From Bacteroidota bacterium (GTDB lineage: Bacteria; Bacteroidota; Bacteroidia; Chitinophagales; Chitinophagaceae), in assembly GCA_023387985.1 (NCBI GenBank), contig JAEWHC010000005.1, positions 372,001 to 436,000 of the forward strand: a stretch of DNA of 64,000 nt, read 5' to 3'. The position numbers and the translations under genes were made by a program. Shown piece by piece: positions 35,667-44,577 of this stretch (its first letter is position 1; every line of letters begins with the position of its first letter). Below the pieces are notes generated by a model. The model worked only from the letters and a program-made list of their open reading frames with translations, had not been told where the DNA came from and ran no database searches.

Positions 35667-37001
35667 ATGGCATTGGTCGATTTGGTTATGCCCAAGCTGG
35701 GCGAAAGTATCATGGAAGCAACGATATTAAAGTGGTTGAAAAAACCGGGCGATACCATTATGGAAGACGAGCCTGTTTTGGAGATTGCAACCGACAAAGT
35801 GGACAGTGAAGTGCCGTCAACAACTGCAGGAGTGCTCAAAGAAATACTCTTCCAGGAAAATGACGTTGTACCCATCGACATAGTGATTGCCCGTATTGAA
35901 TCCGGCAAGACGGAAGCCGCGGAAGTGCCGGAATTTGTCGCGCAGTCCGCTCCGGTTGAAAGGTCTGAGCAGCCTGCAGAAGAAGCTGAAGAAGTTCCAT
36001 TTGTACCCGCCGCTCAACGTACGGCTGTCGCCGCCAGCAGCGCCCGTTTTTACAGTCCCCTTGTTTTGAGGATTGCCCAGGAAGAAGGGATAAGCATGGC
36101 TGAGCTGGAAACAGTTCCCGGCACGGGAATGGACAGCCGTGTTAGCAAGAAAGATATTCTGGAATACCTCAAAAACCGGGCAAGCCAGCAGCAGGCCTCA
36201 GCACAGGGCAACACTGTACAGGTAAGTCAGCCTGCCGCTCCTAAACCGCCGGGAGCGCAGGAGATGGTAAGGTTTGACCCGGTGACCGCGGGCAATGTGG
36301 AGATCATCGAAATGGACCGGATGCGCAAAATGATCGCCAAACACATGATCGAGAGCAAACACACCTCGGCGCATGTGACAAGCTTCTCTGAAGCCGATGT
36401 AACCAATCTTGTTTTGTGGCGCGAAAAGCATAAGAAAGAATTCGAAAAAAGAGAAGGCACCAAAATCACCTTCACTCCATTATTTATGGAAGCCATTGTG
36501 CGCTGCCTGAAAAAATATCCGTTGATCAACAGCAGTGTTGACGGCGAACGCATCATTGTGAAAAAGGACATCAACCTTGGAATGGCAACCGCATTACCAA
36601 CCGGCAATCTTATTGTTCCGGTGATTAAACATGCCGACCAGTTAAACCTTGTAGGCCTTGCCAAACAGGTGAACGGACTGGCGGAAGCGGCACGCACGGG
36701 CAAACTGCGCCCCGATGATACTTCCGGAGGTACATTTACACTTACCAATTTAGGCACATTTGGCAGCCTTATGGGAACCCCCATCATCAACCAGCCCCAA
36801 CTGGCAGTTTTGGCCGTAGGCGCCATAAAAAAACGCCCGGTCGTTATTGAAACTGACCAGGGCGACAGCATCGCCATCCGCTCTATGATGTACCTCAGCC
36901 TCAGCTATGATCACCGCATCATCGATGGCGCACTCGGTGCAACATTCCTTACCGCCGTAGCCAATGAACTGGAGAATTTCAGTCTAGACAGGGAAATTTA
37001 A
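35667..37001 (+). CDS. Dihydrolipoamide acyltransferase (2-oxoacid dehydrogenase E2)
   Basis: A 444-residue E2 enzyme. One lipoyl domain (1-77) with the lipoylated Lys44 in EIATDKVDSE; an Ala/Glu/Pro-rich linker; a peripheral subunit-binding domain at about 128-166 (YSPLVLRIAQEEGISMAELE, VSKKDILEYL); a second linker; and the catalytic domain with the conserved end YDHRIIDGALGATF, in which His416 and the following Asp act. E1 and E3 genes are not in the window. The sequence, with a single lipoyl domain, could be a branched-chain or 2-oxoglutarate type; I cannot tell which with confidence. Confidence 0.92.
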   Translation: MALVDLVMPKLGESIMEATILKWLKKPGDTIMEDEPVLEIATDKVDSEVPSTTAGVLKEILFQENDVVPIDIVIARIESGKTEAAEVPEFVAQSAPVERSEQPAEEAEEVPFVPAAQRTAVAASSARFYSPLVLRIAQEEGISMAELETVPGTGMDSRVSKKDILEYLKNRASQQQASAQGNTVQVSQPAAPKPPGAQEMVRFDPVTAGNVEIIEMDRMRKMIAKHMIESKHTSAHVTSFSEADVTNLVLWREKHKKEFEKREGTKITFTPLFMEAIVRCLKKYPLINSSVDGERIIVKKDINLGMATALPTGNLIVPVIKHADQLNLVGLAKQVNGLAEAARTGKLRPDDTSGGTFTLTNLGTFGSLMGTPIINQPQLAVLAVGAIKKRPVVIETDQGDSIAIRSMMYLSLSYDHRIIDGALGATFLTAVANELENFSLDREI

Positions 37002-37153
37002 GCAATTAGCGCCGGACCGACTGAGGGGTTTAGCACATAGGGCCACCGCCATTTGGCGGATTATAAGTTTTCATTGAGGATCGGGTAATTCTTTCTCCAT
37101 CCTGGCTTCAATCTATAGCCTGACCTCATCCTCGCAACTTTCAACGCGCAAAC

Positions 37154-37717
37154 TCAATTCAACTGCGGATCAAGGGGATAATGAATAATGGGATGATATT
37201 TTTCATCAAGCAGTTGTACGGCCCTCTTCCAGGTTTCATTTGGAGGCGAGTTGAAAATAATATCGAAATTGGCAGGAACAGTCAGCCAGCTGTCCAGATC
37301 CATTTCCACTTCCAGTTGACCGCCGCCCCATCCGCTGTAGCCAGCGAAAAAACGAATCCTGCTCAGGTCCAGCTGATTGTTGATGAGGGCATCAATAATC
37401 GCCACCGTATCGCCGCCATAATAAACGTCCCTGCAAACTTCTATGCCCCCTTCCGCCCATTCTGTAAATGTATGCAGCATATGCAGGGATTCGGTTTCAA
37501 CGGGACCGCCATATAACAATGGAATATCATGGTTTGTGAGTGCCGGAAATACATCATTCATTCTGACATTTGTAAGGCGGTTCAACACCAGCCCGAAGCT
37601 GCCTTCATCATTGTGCTCGCAAAGCAAAATAGCTGTCCGCAAAAAGTTGGGATCTTTTAAAAAGGGCTCGGCTATTAAAATTTGTCCTTGAGAAATCGGT
37701 TTCATGTTGTTGAACAT
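37154..37717 (-). CDS. YqgE/AlgH family protein
   Basis: A 187-residue cytosolic protein. ATG at 37717 has a good ribosome site (AAGGAT) and is preferred over 37768; ATG 37705 is also possible. The family signature is clear: GQILIAEPFLKDPNFLRTAI, GSFGLVLNRLTNV, LLYGGPVETESLHMLHTF and FFAGYSGWGGGQLEVEM. The fold is known, but the function remains unproven; AlgH was named for an effect on alginate. It is convergent with the E2 gene and divergent from a histidine kinase gene. Confidence 0.92.
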   Translation of the reverse strand: MFNNMKPISQGQILIAEPFLKDPNFLRTAILLCEHNDEGSFGLVLNRLTNVRMNDVFPALTNHDIPLLYGGPVETESLHMLHTFTEWAEGGIEVCRDVYYGGDTVAIIDALINNQLDLSRIRFFAGYSGWGGGQLEVEMDLDSWLTVPANFDIIFNSPPNETWKRAVQLLDEKYHPIIHYPLDPQLN

Positions 37718-37847
37718 TTTATCCTTATGATACGTATGATGACCCCACAATTTACTAAATCGCTGCAAATTTTATATTTTACTTATTCCCAAACCGGGCG
37801 TGTTTTTATCATTCTTTTTAACATATGAATTGCATTTTTGCATACCT

Positions 37848-39200
37848 ATGTCTCTTCGCAAGATCTTGCCCATCATTATTGTCCTGATCACCATCTCGCT
37901 GATCGGAATTATTTACATTCAGTATAACCGGTTACAAAACCTTGTGCTGGTGCGGCAGGAGCAAATGAATGAGCGGGTGGCCCATGCCATTCAGAAAGTT
38001 GGTGAAGAAATTTCAACGGGCATGTCAGGTGCCACCCCGCTGCGGCAGCGGCATAAATCCACACTCCGCCTGGGTTCGGATATTGCCCCTATTGATATGT
38101 TCAGACCTGCCCTGATCAAAGACCGGTTCACGCTTTTTGAAATTCAGGAAAAGATTGGCCGGACATTTCGCGACCTAAACATCCCGATTCCGCATTTTGA
38201 ATTTGCCATTACCAACAACCTCACCATCATGGGCATTGAAATGATGACCCCTGGATTTGAGCAGTCGGAACGGGATTCGGTGAACAATGTGCAGTGGATT
38301 TTGCCCATTGAGCCACCAACCGGCGTCTGGACAGAAGGCATGGCGCCTTATGAAACCCTATGGGTAATTATCCCGGATTTCAAAAGCCTGGTTATGCAGC
38401 AATCTTTCAACGATTTTATCGGCGCTATCATATTCACGCTCTTCATCATGTTCGCGTTTTTCATTACGGTGCGCACCATGCTTAACCAGAAAAAACTGAG
38501 TGAGATTAAATCCGATTTCATCAACAACATGACGCATGAATTCAAGACGCCATTGGCTACCATCTCGCTGGCGGTAGATGCGCTTAACAATGAGAAAGTG
38601 CTGGAGAATCCCGAAAAGCTGAATTACTTCAGGGGCATCATTAAGGAAGAAAACAAGCGGATGAACAAGCATGTGGAAACAATATTGCAGGCTGCCGCAT
38701 TGGAAAAACAAGAGTTTTCGCTGCAGAAGGCGAAAGTGAGCGGGCATGAACTGATTCAAAAGACCATTTCAAATTACCGCCTGGTGCTTGCAGAGAAAAA
38801 TGGCAGCATTACCGAACAACTGAATGCAAGCCGCGATACCATATTTGTGGATGAAAGCCATTTTGTCAATATGCTGAACAATCTGGTGGACAATGCCATT
38901 AAATATTCCGACAAGGCGCCGAAGATTACCATTACCACCCACAGCACCCCCAAAATTTTTGTGATTCGTGTGAATGATGAAGGCATTGGCATGAGCAGGG
39001 AAACAGTGAAAAAGATCTTCGAGAAATTCTACCGCGCACATACCGGCAATGTGCACAACGTAAAAGGCTTTGGCCTTGGCATGAGCTATGTAAAAACGAT
39101 TATTGACGCCCACAAAGGTCGAATTAAAGTGGACAGCATACCCGGCAAAGGCAGCAATTTCACCATCGAATTGCCTCTCGCCAACCGAACCGCGAAATAA
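37848..39200 (+). CDS. Sensor histidine kinase
   Basis: A 450-residue membrane kinase; ATG at 37848 gives MSLRKILPIIIVLITISLIG. Two membrane helices (about 7-24 and 190-208) enclose a periplasmic sensor of about 165 residues without a recognised domain. Phosphoacceptor His230 is in NNMTHEFKTPLATISLAVDA; the N box is NMLNNLVDNAIKYS, the G1 box VNDEGIGMS and the F/G2 region FEKFYRAHTGNVHNVKGFGL. No response regulator gene is adjacent, so it is an orphan in this window. In Bacteroidota the regulator often lies next to the kinase; here it may be elsewhere. Single-gene transcript. Confidence 0.93.
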   Translation: MSLRKILPIIIVLITISLIGIIYIQYNRLQNLVLVRQEQMNERVAHAIQKVGEEISTGMSGATPLRQRHKSTLRLGSDIAPIDMFRPALIKDRFTLFEIQEKIGRTFRDLNIPIPHFEFAITNNLTIMGIEMMTPGFEQSERDSVNNVQWILPIEPPTGVWTEGMAPYETLWVIIPDFKSLVMQQSFNDFIGAIIFTLFIMFAFFITVRTMLNQKKLSEIKSDFINNMTHEFKTPLATISLAVDALNNEKVLENPEKLNYFRGIIKEENKRMNKHVETILQAAALEKQEFSLQKAKVSGHELIQKTISNYRLVLAEKNGSITEQLNASRDTIFVDESHFVNMLNNLVDNAIKYSDKAPKITITTHSTPKIFVIRVNDEGIGMSRETVKKIFEKFYRAHTGNVHNVKGFGLGMSYVKTIIDAHKGRIKVDSIPGKGSNFTIELPLANRTAK

Positions 39201-39351
39201 TAAGATGGCTGTTCTTGCATTTTTCGACGAATTAAAGAAAAATCATATACTTTTTTTTCTTACTGCATTGTTTAATGAATAAAATATCCCAATTTGCGGC
39301 ATCTTTCTTCACCGGCTTTTAACGTGAGCCACAGACTGCAGTAAACTGGCC

Positions 39352-39600
39352 ATGACGCTTCAGATCAATCACCCCCGAAAGGTATCAACGTACATACCCA
39401 TTGAGATCCCTTTGGAAAACCGGGGAAAACAACTCTACTATGAAATTGTAAGCGGTTCGGAACGGCTGCGCCAGGGTCGTTTCCAGGCAGCCATACTCAA
39501 TATTTCTGTAAGGTCAATGCCCCAGAATCTTCTGATGACTCTGCGTATTCATTATAATGCAGAGCTCGTTCACGAAAGTCAGTTTGAAGTAGTTGATTGA
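39352..39600 (+). CDS. Hypothetical small protein (82 residues)
   Basis: A short soluble-looking protein (MTLQINHPRKVSTYIPIEIP), with predicted beta strands and the closing HYNAELVHESQFEVVD. It has a clear ATG and coding-like composition, but no family is recognised. Its last 22 bases overlap the 3' end of queA on the other strand. The upstream 151 bases include AT-rich DNA that may serve as promoter. Confidence 0.55.
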   Translation: MTLQINHPRKVSTYIPIEIPLENRGKQLYYEIVSGSERLRQGRFQAAILNISVRSMPQNLLMTLRIHYNAELVHESQFEVVD

Positions 39601-40829
39601 TCGTCGGGCATCAGCAGGCTGGAATCGCCATAACTGAGGAAACGGAAATCATTTTCCAGTGCAAAATCATAGATTTCTTTCCAGTTTTTACCGGCAAAAG
39701 CGGCGACGAGAAGCAACAATGTGCTTTGAGGCTGATGAAAATTGGTGACAAGTTTTCGGGTTACCCGGAATTTGTAACCGGGAACGATTAGTAACGCAGT
39801 GTGGGTATAAAAATGCGCTATACTTTGCTTCTCCATCCAGTTCAATAAAGCATTCAATGCTTGCTCCTTCGTGGCAGCAGAGGATGAAAGAGGTTCGTCG
39901 TATAATTCCCACTGGCTGAGAAACAGTGAGCCGGCTTCAAGCCCGGGATCATTCAGTAATTTTACGCCGAGCCAGTACAACGATTCTATGCATCGCATGG
40001 AAGTGGTTCCCACCGCTGCCACATCTTCATGCTCCAGCAACTTTTCCAGTAAATGCGGAGTACATTCCAGGTATTCGGCGTGCATTTCGTGGCCCTCGAG
40101 TTTTTCCGCGGTCACGGGTTTAAAAGTGCCGGCGCCCACATGCAACGTAAGATATAAAATATCAACCTGCCTTTTAGCCAGCGCCTGCAATGTATCCGGG
40201 GTGAAATGCAAACCGGCGGTTGGCGCTGCTACCGATCCTTCCTTTTGTGCATAAACCGTTTGATAACGTATCTTGTCTTCCTCTTCCGGATCGCGGTGCA
40301 GATAAGGAGGTAAAGGAACCTGCCCGAAAGAATCCAGGATTTCCGCAAAGGGAATATTTTCAGGAGTCCAGCTAAATCCTATCCTGAAGCGGTTTTCTTC
40401 CTTGTGGCTAATGGTTGCATATAATTTCAGGTGCCGGCCATTGATGACCATATCTTTTTCAAGGCGCAGGCCGTGTTTCCATTTTGAAGCTCCGCCCACA
40501 AGACACCATGCCTCAATGCTGCCTGTGGTTTGCATAGCCTGGCTGATCTCCCCATGATGCCCATCGGGTTCCAGGATGAATATTTCGATTTGCCCTCCCG
40601 TGGCTTTGGTAAATATTACGCGGGCCGCCATCACTTTACTGCTGTTGAACACCATGAGCGATCCTGGCGAAATATGCTCAGGCAAATTCCTGAACAGGTC
40701 TGCTGATACCCGGCCATTTTTATAGACCAGTAATTTGCCGCCATCGCGTTTTTCGGGGGGATGCACAGCAATACGCCCCGGCGGAAGGGTGTAACTGTAT
40801 TCCCGGATATTTATCTTTCGCGGATCCAT
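39579..40829 (-). CDS. queA: S-adenosylmethionine:tRNA ribosyltransferase-isomerase
   Basis: A 416-residue enzyme, with ATG at 40829 (MDPRKINIREYSYTL) chosen over an upstream in-frame start. It transfers the ribose of S-adenosylmethionine to 7-aminomethyl-7-deazaguanine in tRNA, the penultimate queuosine step. Conserved QueA motifs: RIAVHPPEKRDGGKLLVY, GSLMVFNSSKVMAARVI, FGQVPLPPYLHRDPEEEDKI, QTVYAQKEGSVAAPTAGLHF and TLHVGAGTFKPV, ending in NFHQPQSTLLLLVAAFAG. The family usually has about 350 residues, so this form is longer, with an insertion near ELYDEPLSSSAATKEQALNA. Other que genes are not nearby. Convergent overlap with the small gene at 39352. Confidence 0.95.
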   Translation of the reverse strand: MDPRKINIREYSYTLPPGRIAVHPPEKRDGGKLLVYKNGRVSADLFRNLPEHISPGSLMVFNSSKVMAARVIFTKATGGQIEIFILEPDGHHGEISQAMQTTGSIEAWCLVGGASKWKHGLRLEKDMVINGRHLKLYATISHKEENRFRIGFSWTPENIPFAEILDSFGQVPLPPYLHRDPEEEDKIRYQTVYAQKEGSVAAPTAGLHFTPDTLQALAKRQVDILYLTLHVGAGTFKPVTAEKLEGHEMHAEYLECTPHLLEKLLEHEDVAAVGTTSMRCIESLYWLGVKLLNDPGLEAGSLFLSQWELYDEPLSSSAATKEQALNALLNWMEKQSIAHFYTHTALLIVPGYKFRVTRKLVTNFHQPQSTLLLLVAAFAGKNWKEIYDFALENDFRFLSYGDSSLLMPDDQSTTSN

Positions 40830-41003
40830 TTTTACAATTTGCAAATGAATGCGTTTTTGAACAAAACCCGGCTGATTCAAAACATTATTGTTCAATAAAC
40901 CGTAGTCAAAGAATATTTGGCCAAATTTTTGGACCGGACCGGCAGGTTTGGCAGGAAATTTTCCGTTAATTTCGGAATATTGCCAATCCCTAATTATCAC
41001 GTT

Positions 41004-41573
41004 ATGAAGAACTTATTTATTGCTGTTTTATTATTCGCAACAAGCCCCCTGTTTGCACAGGAAGAACAAACCCAGGTTGAACCTGTTTCCAAATTTGACC
41101 GCTCCAAACTGGTGTTTGGTGGACAGGCCGGGGCGGCATTCAGTGATGGATATACCTTTATCCGTTTGTCGCCGCAGGTGGGTTACCGCGTGACCAACTG
41201 GGCAACAGTAGGCACAGGAATTAATTTTATCTACAGTTCCCAGGCTTACAGTTATTATTCCTTTGATGATTCAAGATATAAACTCGGATATGCAGGTTTA
41301 AATGTTTTTGGAAGGATACATCCGCTCAATTTCCTGTTTGTACTGGCCCAACCTGAACTCAATTACCGCTGGGGCAAGCTTGATTTCAAAGGCGATACTT
41401 ATGCGGACCAGAAAGAAAAAGGCAGCTTTGTGCCTTCATTCCTTGTAGGCGGAGGTGTCGTTCTCGGCAGCCAGGGTCGCGGAACCGCTTTAAGCATCCA
41501 ATACGATTTGCTGAACAACGACAAAACACCTTACGGTAAAACCTGGTTCTTCAATATTGGTTATATATTTTAA
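41004..41573 (+). CDS. Outer-membrane beta-barrel protein (OmpW/porin-like size)
   Basis: A 189-residue exported protein. ATG at 41004 begins a typical signal (MKNLFIAVLLFATSPLFAQ); the longer frame from 40917 is rejected because it lacks one. Barrel strands are visible in KLVFGGQAGAAFSDGYTFI, LSPQVGYRVTNWATVGTGIN, LGYAGLNVFGRIHPLNF and GRGTALSIQYDLLNND, and the chain ends in Phe (FFNIGYIF). Similar small barrels are common in Bacteroidota; function unknown. It is divergent from queA and its stop overlaps the 3' end of the LOG-family gene by four bases. Confidence 0.75.
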   Translation: MKNLFIAVLLFATSPLFAQEEQTQVEPVSKFDRSKLVFGGQAGAAFSDGYTFIRLSPQVGYRVTNWATVGTGINFIYSSQAYSYYSFDDSRYKLGYAGLNVFGRIHPLNFLFVLAQPELNYRWGKLDFKGDTYADQKEKGSFVPSFLVGGGVVLGSQGRGTALSIQYDLLNNDKTPYGKTWFFNIGYIF

Positions 41574-42136
41574 ACTCCATCGGCAGCCCCGACGGGAACA
41601 ATTTCAACCAGCCGGTCCAGCAACAGGCTTGGCAGGCTCACAATATGAATGTCTTCAACCGGTTCTCCATATAAAAAACCCTGTCGGTTCATTACCTGCA
41701 TCATTTGGAATAGGTCGGAATAAAATCCGCCACTGTTCAGCAAAAAAATGGGCTTGTCATGTATGGCAAGCTGATTCCAGGTGAGCATTTCAAAAAGTTC
41801 GTCCATGGTACCGAAGCCGCCCGGCAAAATGATGGCCGCTGCGCAACTTTCGTACATGAGTTTTTTCCGGGCATGCATATCTTCCACCACCATAAGTTCT
41901 GAAAGGCCCGAATGGCATCTTTCCATTTCCTGCAAAGCTGTGGGGATAACACCTTTTACAAAACCACCGGCTTCCAGTGCGGCGTTGGCCACCATACCCA
42001 TGATGCCGGTATTTCCGCCTCCATATACAATCCCATAACCGGCTTCTACCAGCAGCCTTGCCGTATGTTTGGCATGCACTGCATATATTTCATCCTTCCC
42101 GCTTTGCGAACCGCAAAACATTGCAATCAATTTCAT
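41570..42136 (-). CDS. LOG family protein (cytokinin-type nucleotide phosphoribohydrolase), short form
   Basis: A 188-residue Rossmann-like enzyme of the TIGR00730/LOG type. MKLIAMFCGSQSG, GYGIVYGGGNTGIMGMVANA, the catalytic loop ILPGGFGTMDELFEMLTWNQ and ELMVVEDMHARKKLMYESC match proteins that remove ribose 5'-phosphate from adenine nucleotides; the Pro-Gly-Gly-x-Gly-Thr-x-x-Glu motif is intact. In bacteria the natural substrate is uncertain (nucleotide-5'-monophosphate nucleosidase activity is typical). It lies close to a second, distinct LOG gene (43873-44568), separated by a sodium symporter. Confidence 0.9.
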   Translation of the reverse strand: MKLIAMFCGSQSGKDEIYAVHAKHTARLLVEAGYGIVYGGGNTGIMGMVANAALEAGGFVKGVIPTALQEMERCHSGLSELMVVEDMHARKKLMYESCAAAIILPGGFGTMDELFEMLTWNQLAIHDKPIFLLNSGGFYSDLFQMMQVMNRQGFLYGEPVEDIHIVSLPSLLLDRLVEIVPVGAADGV

Positions 42137-42302
42137 AAAGAGTCTTGAAGATTATTTGCAAGATATCAAAATACACCACACCTTCAGGTCTTGTCTTTGA
42201 AAAGTTTTTCACATAATTCCTGAATAATAAAAAACAATAAGAATGTTTATGCTTCGGTGAAATCTGCTAAATTGGCCAATTATTTAAAACCGTACGCTGC
42301 TT

Positions 42303-43865
42303 ATGAATCAGTATGTTCTTCTCGGTATCGTTTTCGCCTATTTCCTGATCTTACTGGGTGTTGCCTGGTATACCAGCCGCAACGCGGATAACGAAAGTTT
42401 TTTCATTGGCAACCGCAACAGCAACTGGATGCTGGTTGCGTTTGGTATGATTGGTACCAGCCTAAGCGGGGTAACCTTCGTAAGTGTTCCTGGAACAGTA
42501 GGCAAACTGATTGGCGAAAACACCTTTTACGCGTTTGGATATTTCCAGGTGGTTATCGGGTATTTCATCGGGTATTTCGTGATCGCTTTCGTGTTGCTTC
42601 CCCTTTATTACAGGCTCAATCTCACATCAATTTACAACTATCTGCAACACCGCTTCGGCAATATTTCATACAAAACAGGGGCCCTGTTTTTCATAACCTC
42701 GCGTACGGTAGGCGCTACTGCCCGTCTTTATCTGGTAATCAATGTGCTCCAGATCTTTATCCTCGACGCTATGGGTGTTCCTTTCCTCGTAACCACTCTG
42801 TTCATTCTGCTCATGATCCTGCTTTATACGTTCGAAGGCGGGGTAAAAACAATCGTGTATACAGATACCCTGCAGACCGTGGGCATGCTCACCGGCCTGA
42901 TCGTGGTAATTGTTTTTATCCTCAATCATTTTGGATTCAGCGCAAGCGAAGCAATGAATGTACTTGAAGATAAAGGATATACCCGCATCTTCAACACCGA
43001 CCTGCTGAACCGGAATTATTTTCTGAAAAGCATTATTGGCGGGGCGTTTATTACCATTGCCATGACCGGCCTTGACCAGGAAATGATGCAGAAAAACATC
43101 AGCGTGAAAAATCTCAAGGATTCACAAAAAAACATGATTACTTTCAGCACCATCATGGCCATTGTAATCTTTCTTTTCTTATTGCTCGGTGGTTTGCTTT
43201 ATCTCTATGCCATGGACCAGGGAGCAGGATATGCAGTTACGGAAGCCGGATCCGCTTTTATGCTCAACGGCAAAAATGTAATGGGTGATGACCTGTTTCC
43301 CTTCCTCGCTTTGAATTACCTGCCTCCGGCTGTGGGCATTATTTTTATCATTGGCCTTATTTCGGCTTTGTTCCCCAGTGCGGATGGTGCACTTACCGCA
43401 TTAACAAGCAGTTTTTGTATTGATCTCCTGGGCCTGAAGCGCCGTACCGATCTTACGGAAAAACAACGGAAAAAAACCAGGATAACCGTGCACCTTTCCT
43501 TTACGGTCATTTTCCTCCTCTGCATCCTTATATTTAAATGGATTGATAACAAGAGTGTGATTGATGTGATCCTTGACCTGGCCGGCTATACTTATGGTCC
43601 ATTGCTGGGGCTGTTTGCTTTCGGAATTCTAACAAAGCGCAAATTCAGGGATGGCTACAGGGTATTGGTGGTGGCCTTGCTGGCCCCCTTGATCAGCTAC
43701 CTGCTGCATTTGTATGTACCTCAAATTCTGGGCGGCTACCAGATTGGCATCGAACTGCTGGTGATCAACGGATTTATAACGTTCTTAGGGCTGTACCTCT
43801 TATCTTTAAGTTCTCCCCAAAATGAAGTTGCGGCTACCCCCATCGCCTCACCCCAGAGAAATTGA
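42303..43865 (+). CDS. Sodium:solute symporter (SSS family)
   Basis: A 520-residue transporter with about 13 transmembrane helices. Hallmarks of the SSS family are visible: LLGVAWYTSRNADNESFFIG at the N-terminus, GMIGTSLSGVTFVSVPGTVG for the first discontinuous sodium-binding helix, the FEGGVKTIVYTDTLQTVGML segment and the later FIIGLISALFPSADGALTAL. It should take up a solute with Na+. The sequence is close to proteins annotated as sialic-acid, proline or nucleoside-like carriers, but the substrate cannot be told. It is followed after seven bases by a LOG-family gene. Confidence 0.92.
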   Translation: MNQYVLLGIVFAYFLILLGVAWYTSRNADNESFFIGNRNSNWMLVAFGMIGTSLSGVTFVSVPGTVGKLIGENTFYAFGYFQVVIGYFIGYFVIAFVLLPLYYRLNLTSIYNYLQHRFGNISYKTGALFFITSRTVGATARLYLVINVLQIFILDAMGVPFLVTTLFILLMILLYTFEGGVKTIVYTDTLQTVGMLTGLIVVIVFILNHFGFSASEAMNVLEDKGYTRIFNTDLLNRNYFLKSIIGGAFITIAMTGLDQEMMQKNISVKNLKDSQKNMITFSTIMAIVIFLFLLLGGLLYLYAMDQGAGYAVTEAGSAFMLNGKNVMGDDLFPFLALNYLPPAVGIIFIIGLISALFPSADGALTALTSSFCIDLLGLKRRTDLTEKQRKKTRITVHLSFTVIFLLCILIFKWIDNKSVIDVILDLAGYTYGPLLGLFAFGILTKRKFRDGYRVLVVALLAPLISYLLHLYVPQILGGYQIGIELLVINGFITFLGLYLLSLSSPQNEVAATPIASPQRN

Positions 43866-43872
43866 ATAATAT

Positions 43873-44568
43873 ATGAATGAAGTAGTTTCTTCCACAAATC
43901 CACGCAGATGGTCAGAAAGTAAGGCGCACAGCAGTTGGCAGATCTTCAAAATCATGGCCGAGTTTGTGGAAAGTTTTGAGACCCTGAGTCGTATTGGCCC
44001 CTGTATTTCCATTTTCGGCAGCGCCCGGGCAAAACCTGGTGACAAATATTATGAAGTGGCCATTGAAATCGGAAGGCAGATTGCATCGGCGGGTTTTGGC
44101 GTCATCACCGGCGGTGGGCCCGGCATTATGGAAGCAGGAAACAAAGGCGCAAGCATCGCGGGTGGAAAATCGGTAGGCCTCAACATCCGTTTGCCTTTTG
44201 AACAAAACAACAATCCATGGATTGATCCGGATAAGAATTTACTGTTCGACTATTTCTTCGTTAGAAAAACCATTTTTACCAAATACAGCCAGGGCTTTGT
44301 GATGATGCCGGGTGGCTTTGGAACCATGGATGAATTCTGGGAAGTGATCACCCTGGTCCAGACCTTTAAAATGCAAAAAGTGCCGTTGGTGCTCGTTGGT
44401 AAATCGTATTGGGAAGGGCTGGTCAACTGGGTTAGTGGTTCTTTACTGGAAGGCAAATTCATTGGAGACCAGGACCTTGATCTGTTTACTGTAGTGGAAA
44501 CGCCCGAAGAGGTTGTAGATTACATCATTGACTTTTATACCAAGCACAAACTGGCACCCAATTTCTAA
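43873..44568 (+). CDS. LOG family protein (TIGR00730), long form
   Basis: A 231-residue protein. After an N-terminal helical extension (RRWSESKAHSSWQIFKIMAE) comes CISIFGSARAKPGDKYYEVA, then FGVITGGGPGIMEAGNKGAS and MMPGGFGTMDEFWEVITLVQ, including the conserved Pro-Gly-Gly-x-Gly-Thr-x-x-Glu motif. This longer version is the common bacterial form annotated as possible lysine decarboxylase or nucleotide 5'-monophosphate nucleosidase. It directly follows the symporter gene on the same transcript, and a shorter LOG homologue lies on the other side of the symporter in the opposite direction. Confidence 0.9.
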   Translation: MNEVVSSTNPRRWSESKAHSSWQIFKIMAEFVESFETLSRIGPCISIFGSARAKPGDKYYEVAIEIGRQIASAGFGVITGGGPGIMEAGNKGASIAGGKSVGLNIRLPFEQNNNPWIDPDKNLLFDYFFVRKTIFTKYSQGFVMMPGGFGTMDEFWEVITLVQTFKMQKVPLVLVGKSYWEGLVNWVSGSLLEGKFIGDQDLDLFTVVETPEEVVDYIIDFYTKHKLAPNF

Positions 44569-44577
44569 TTGTTATCC

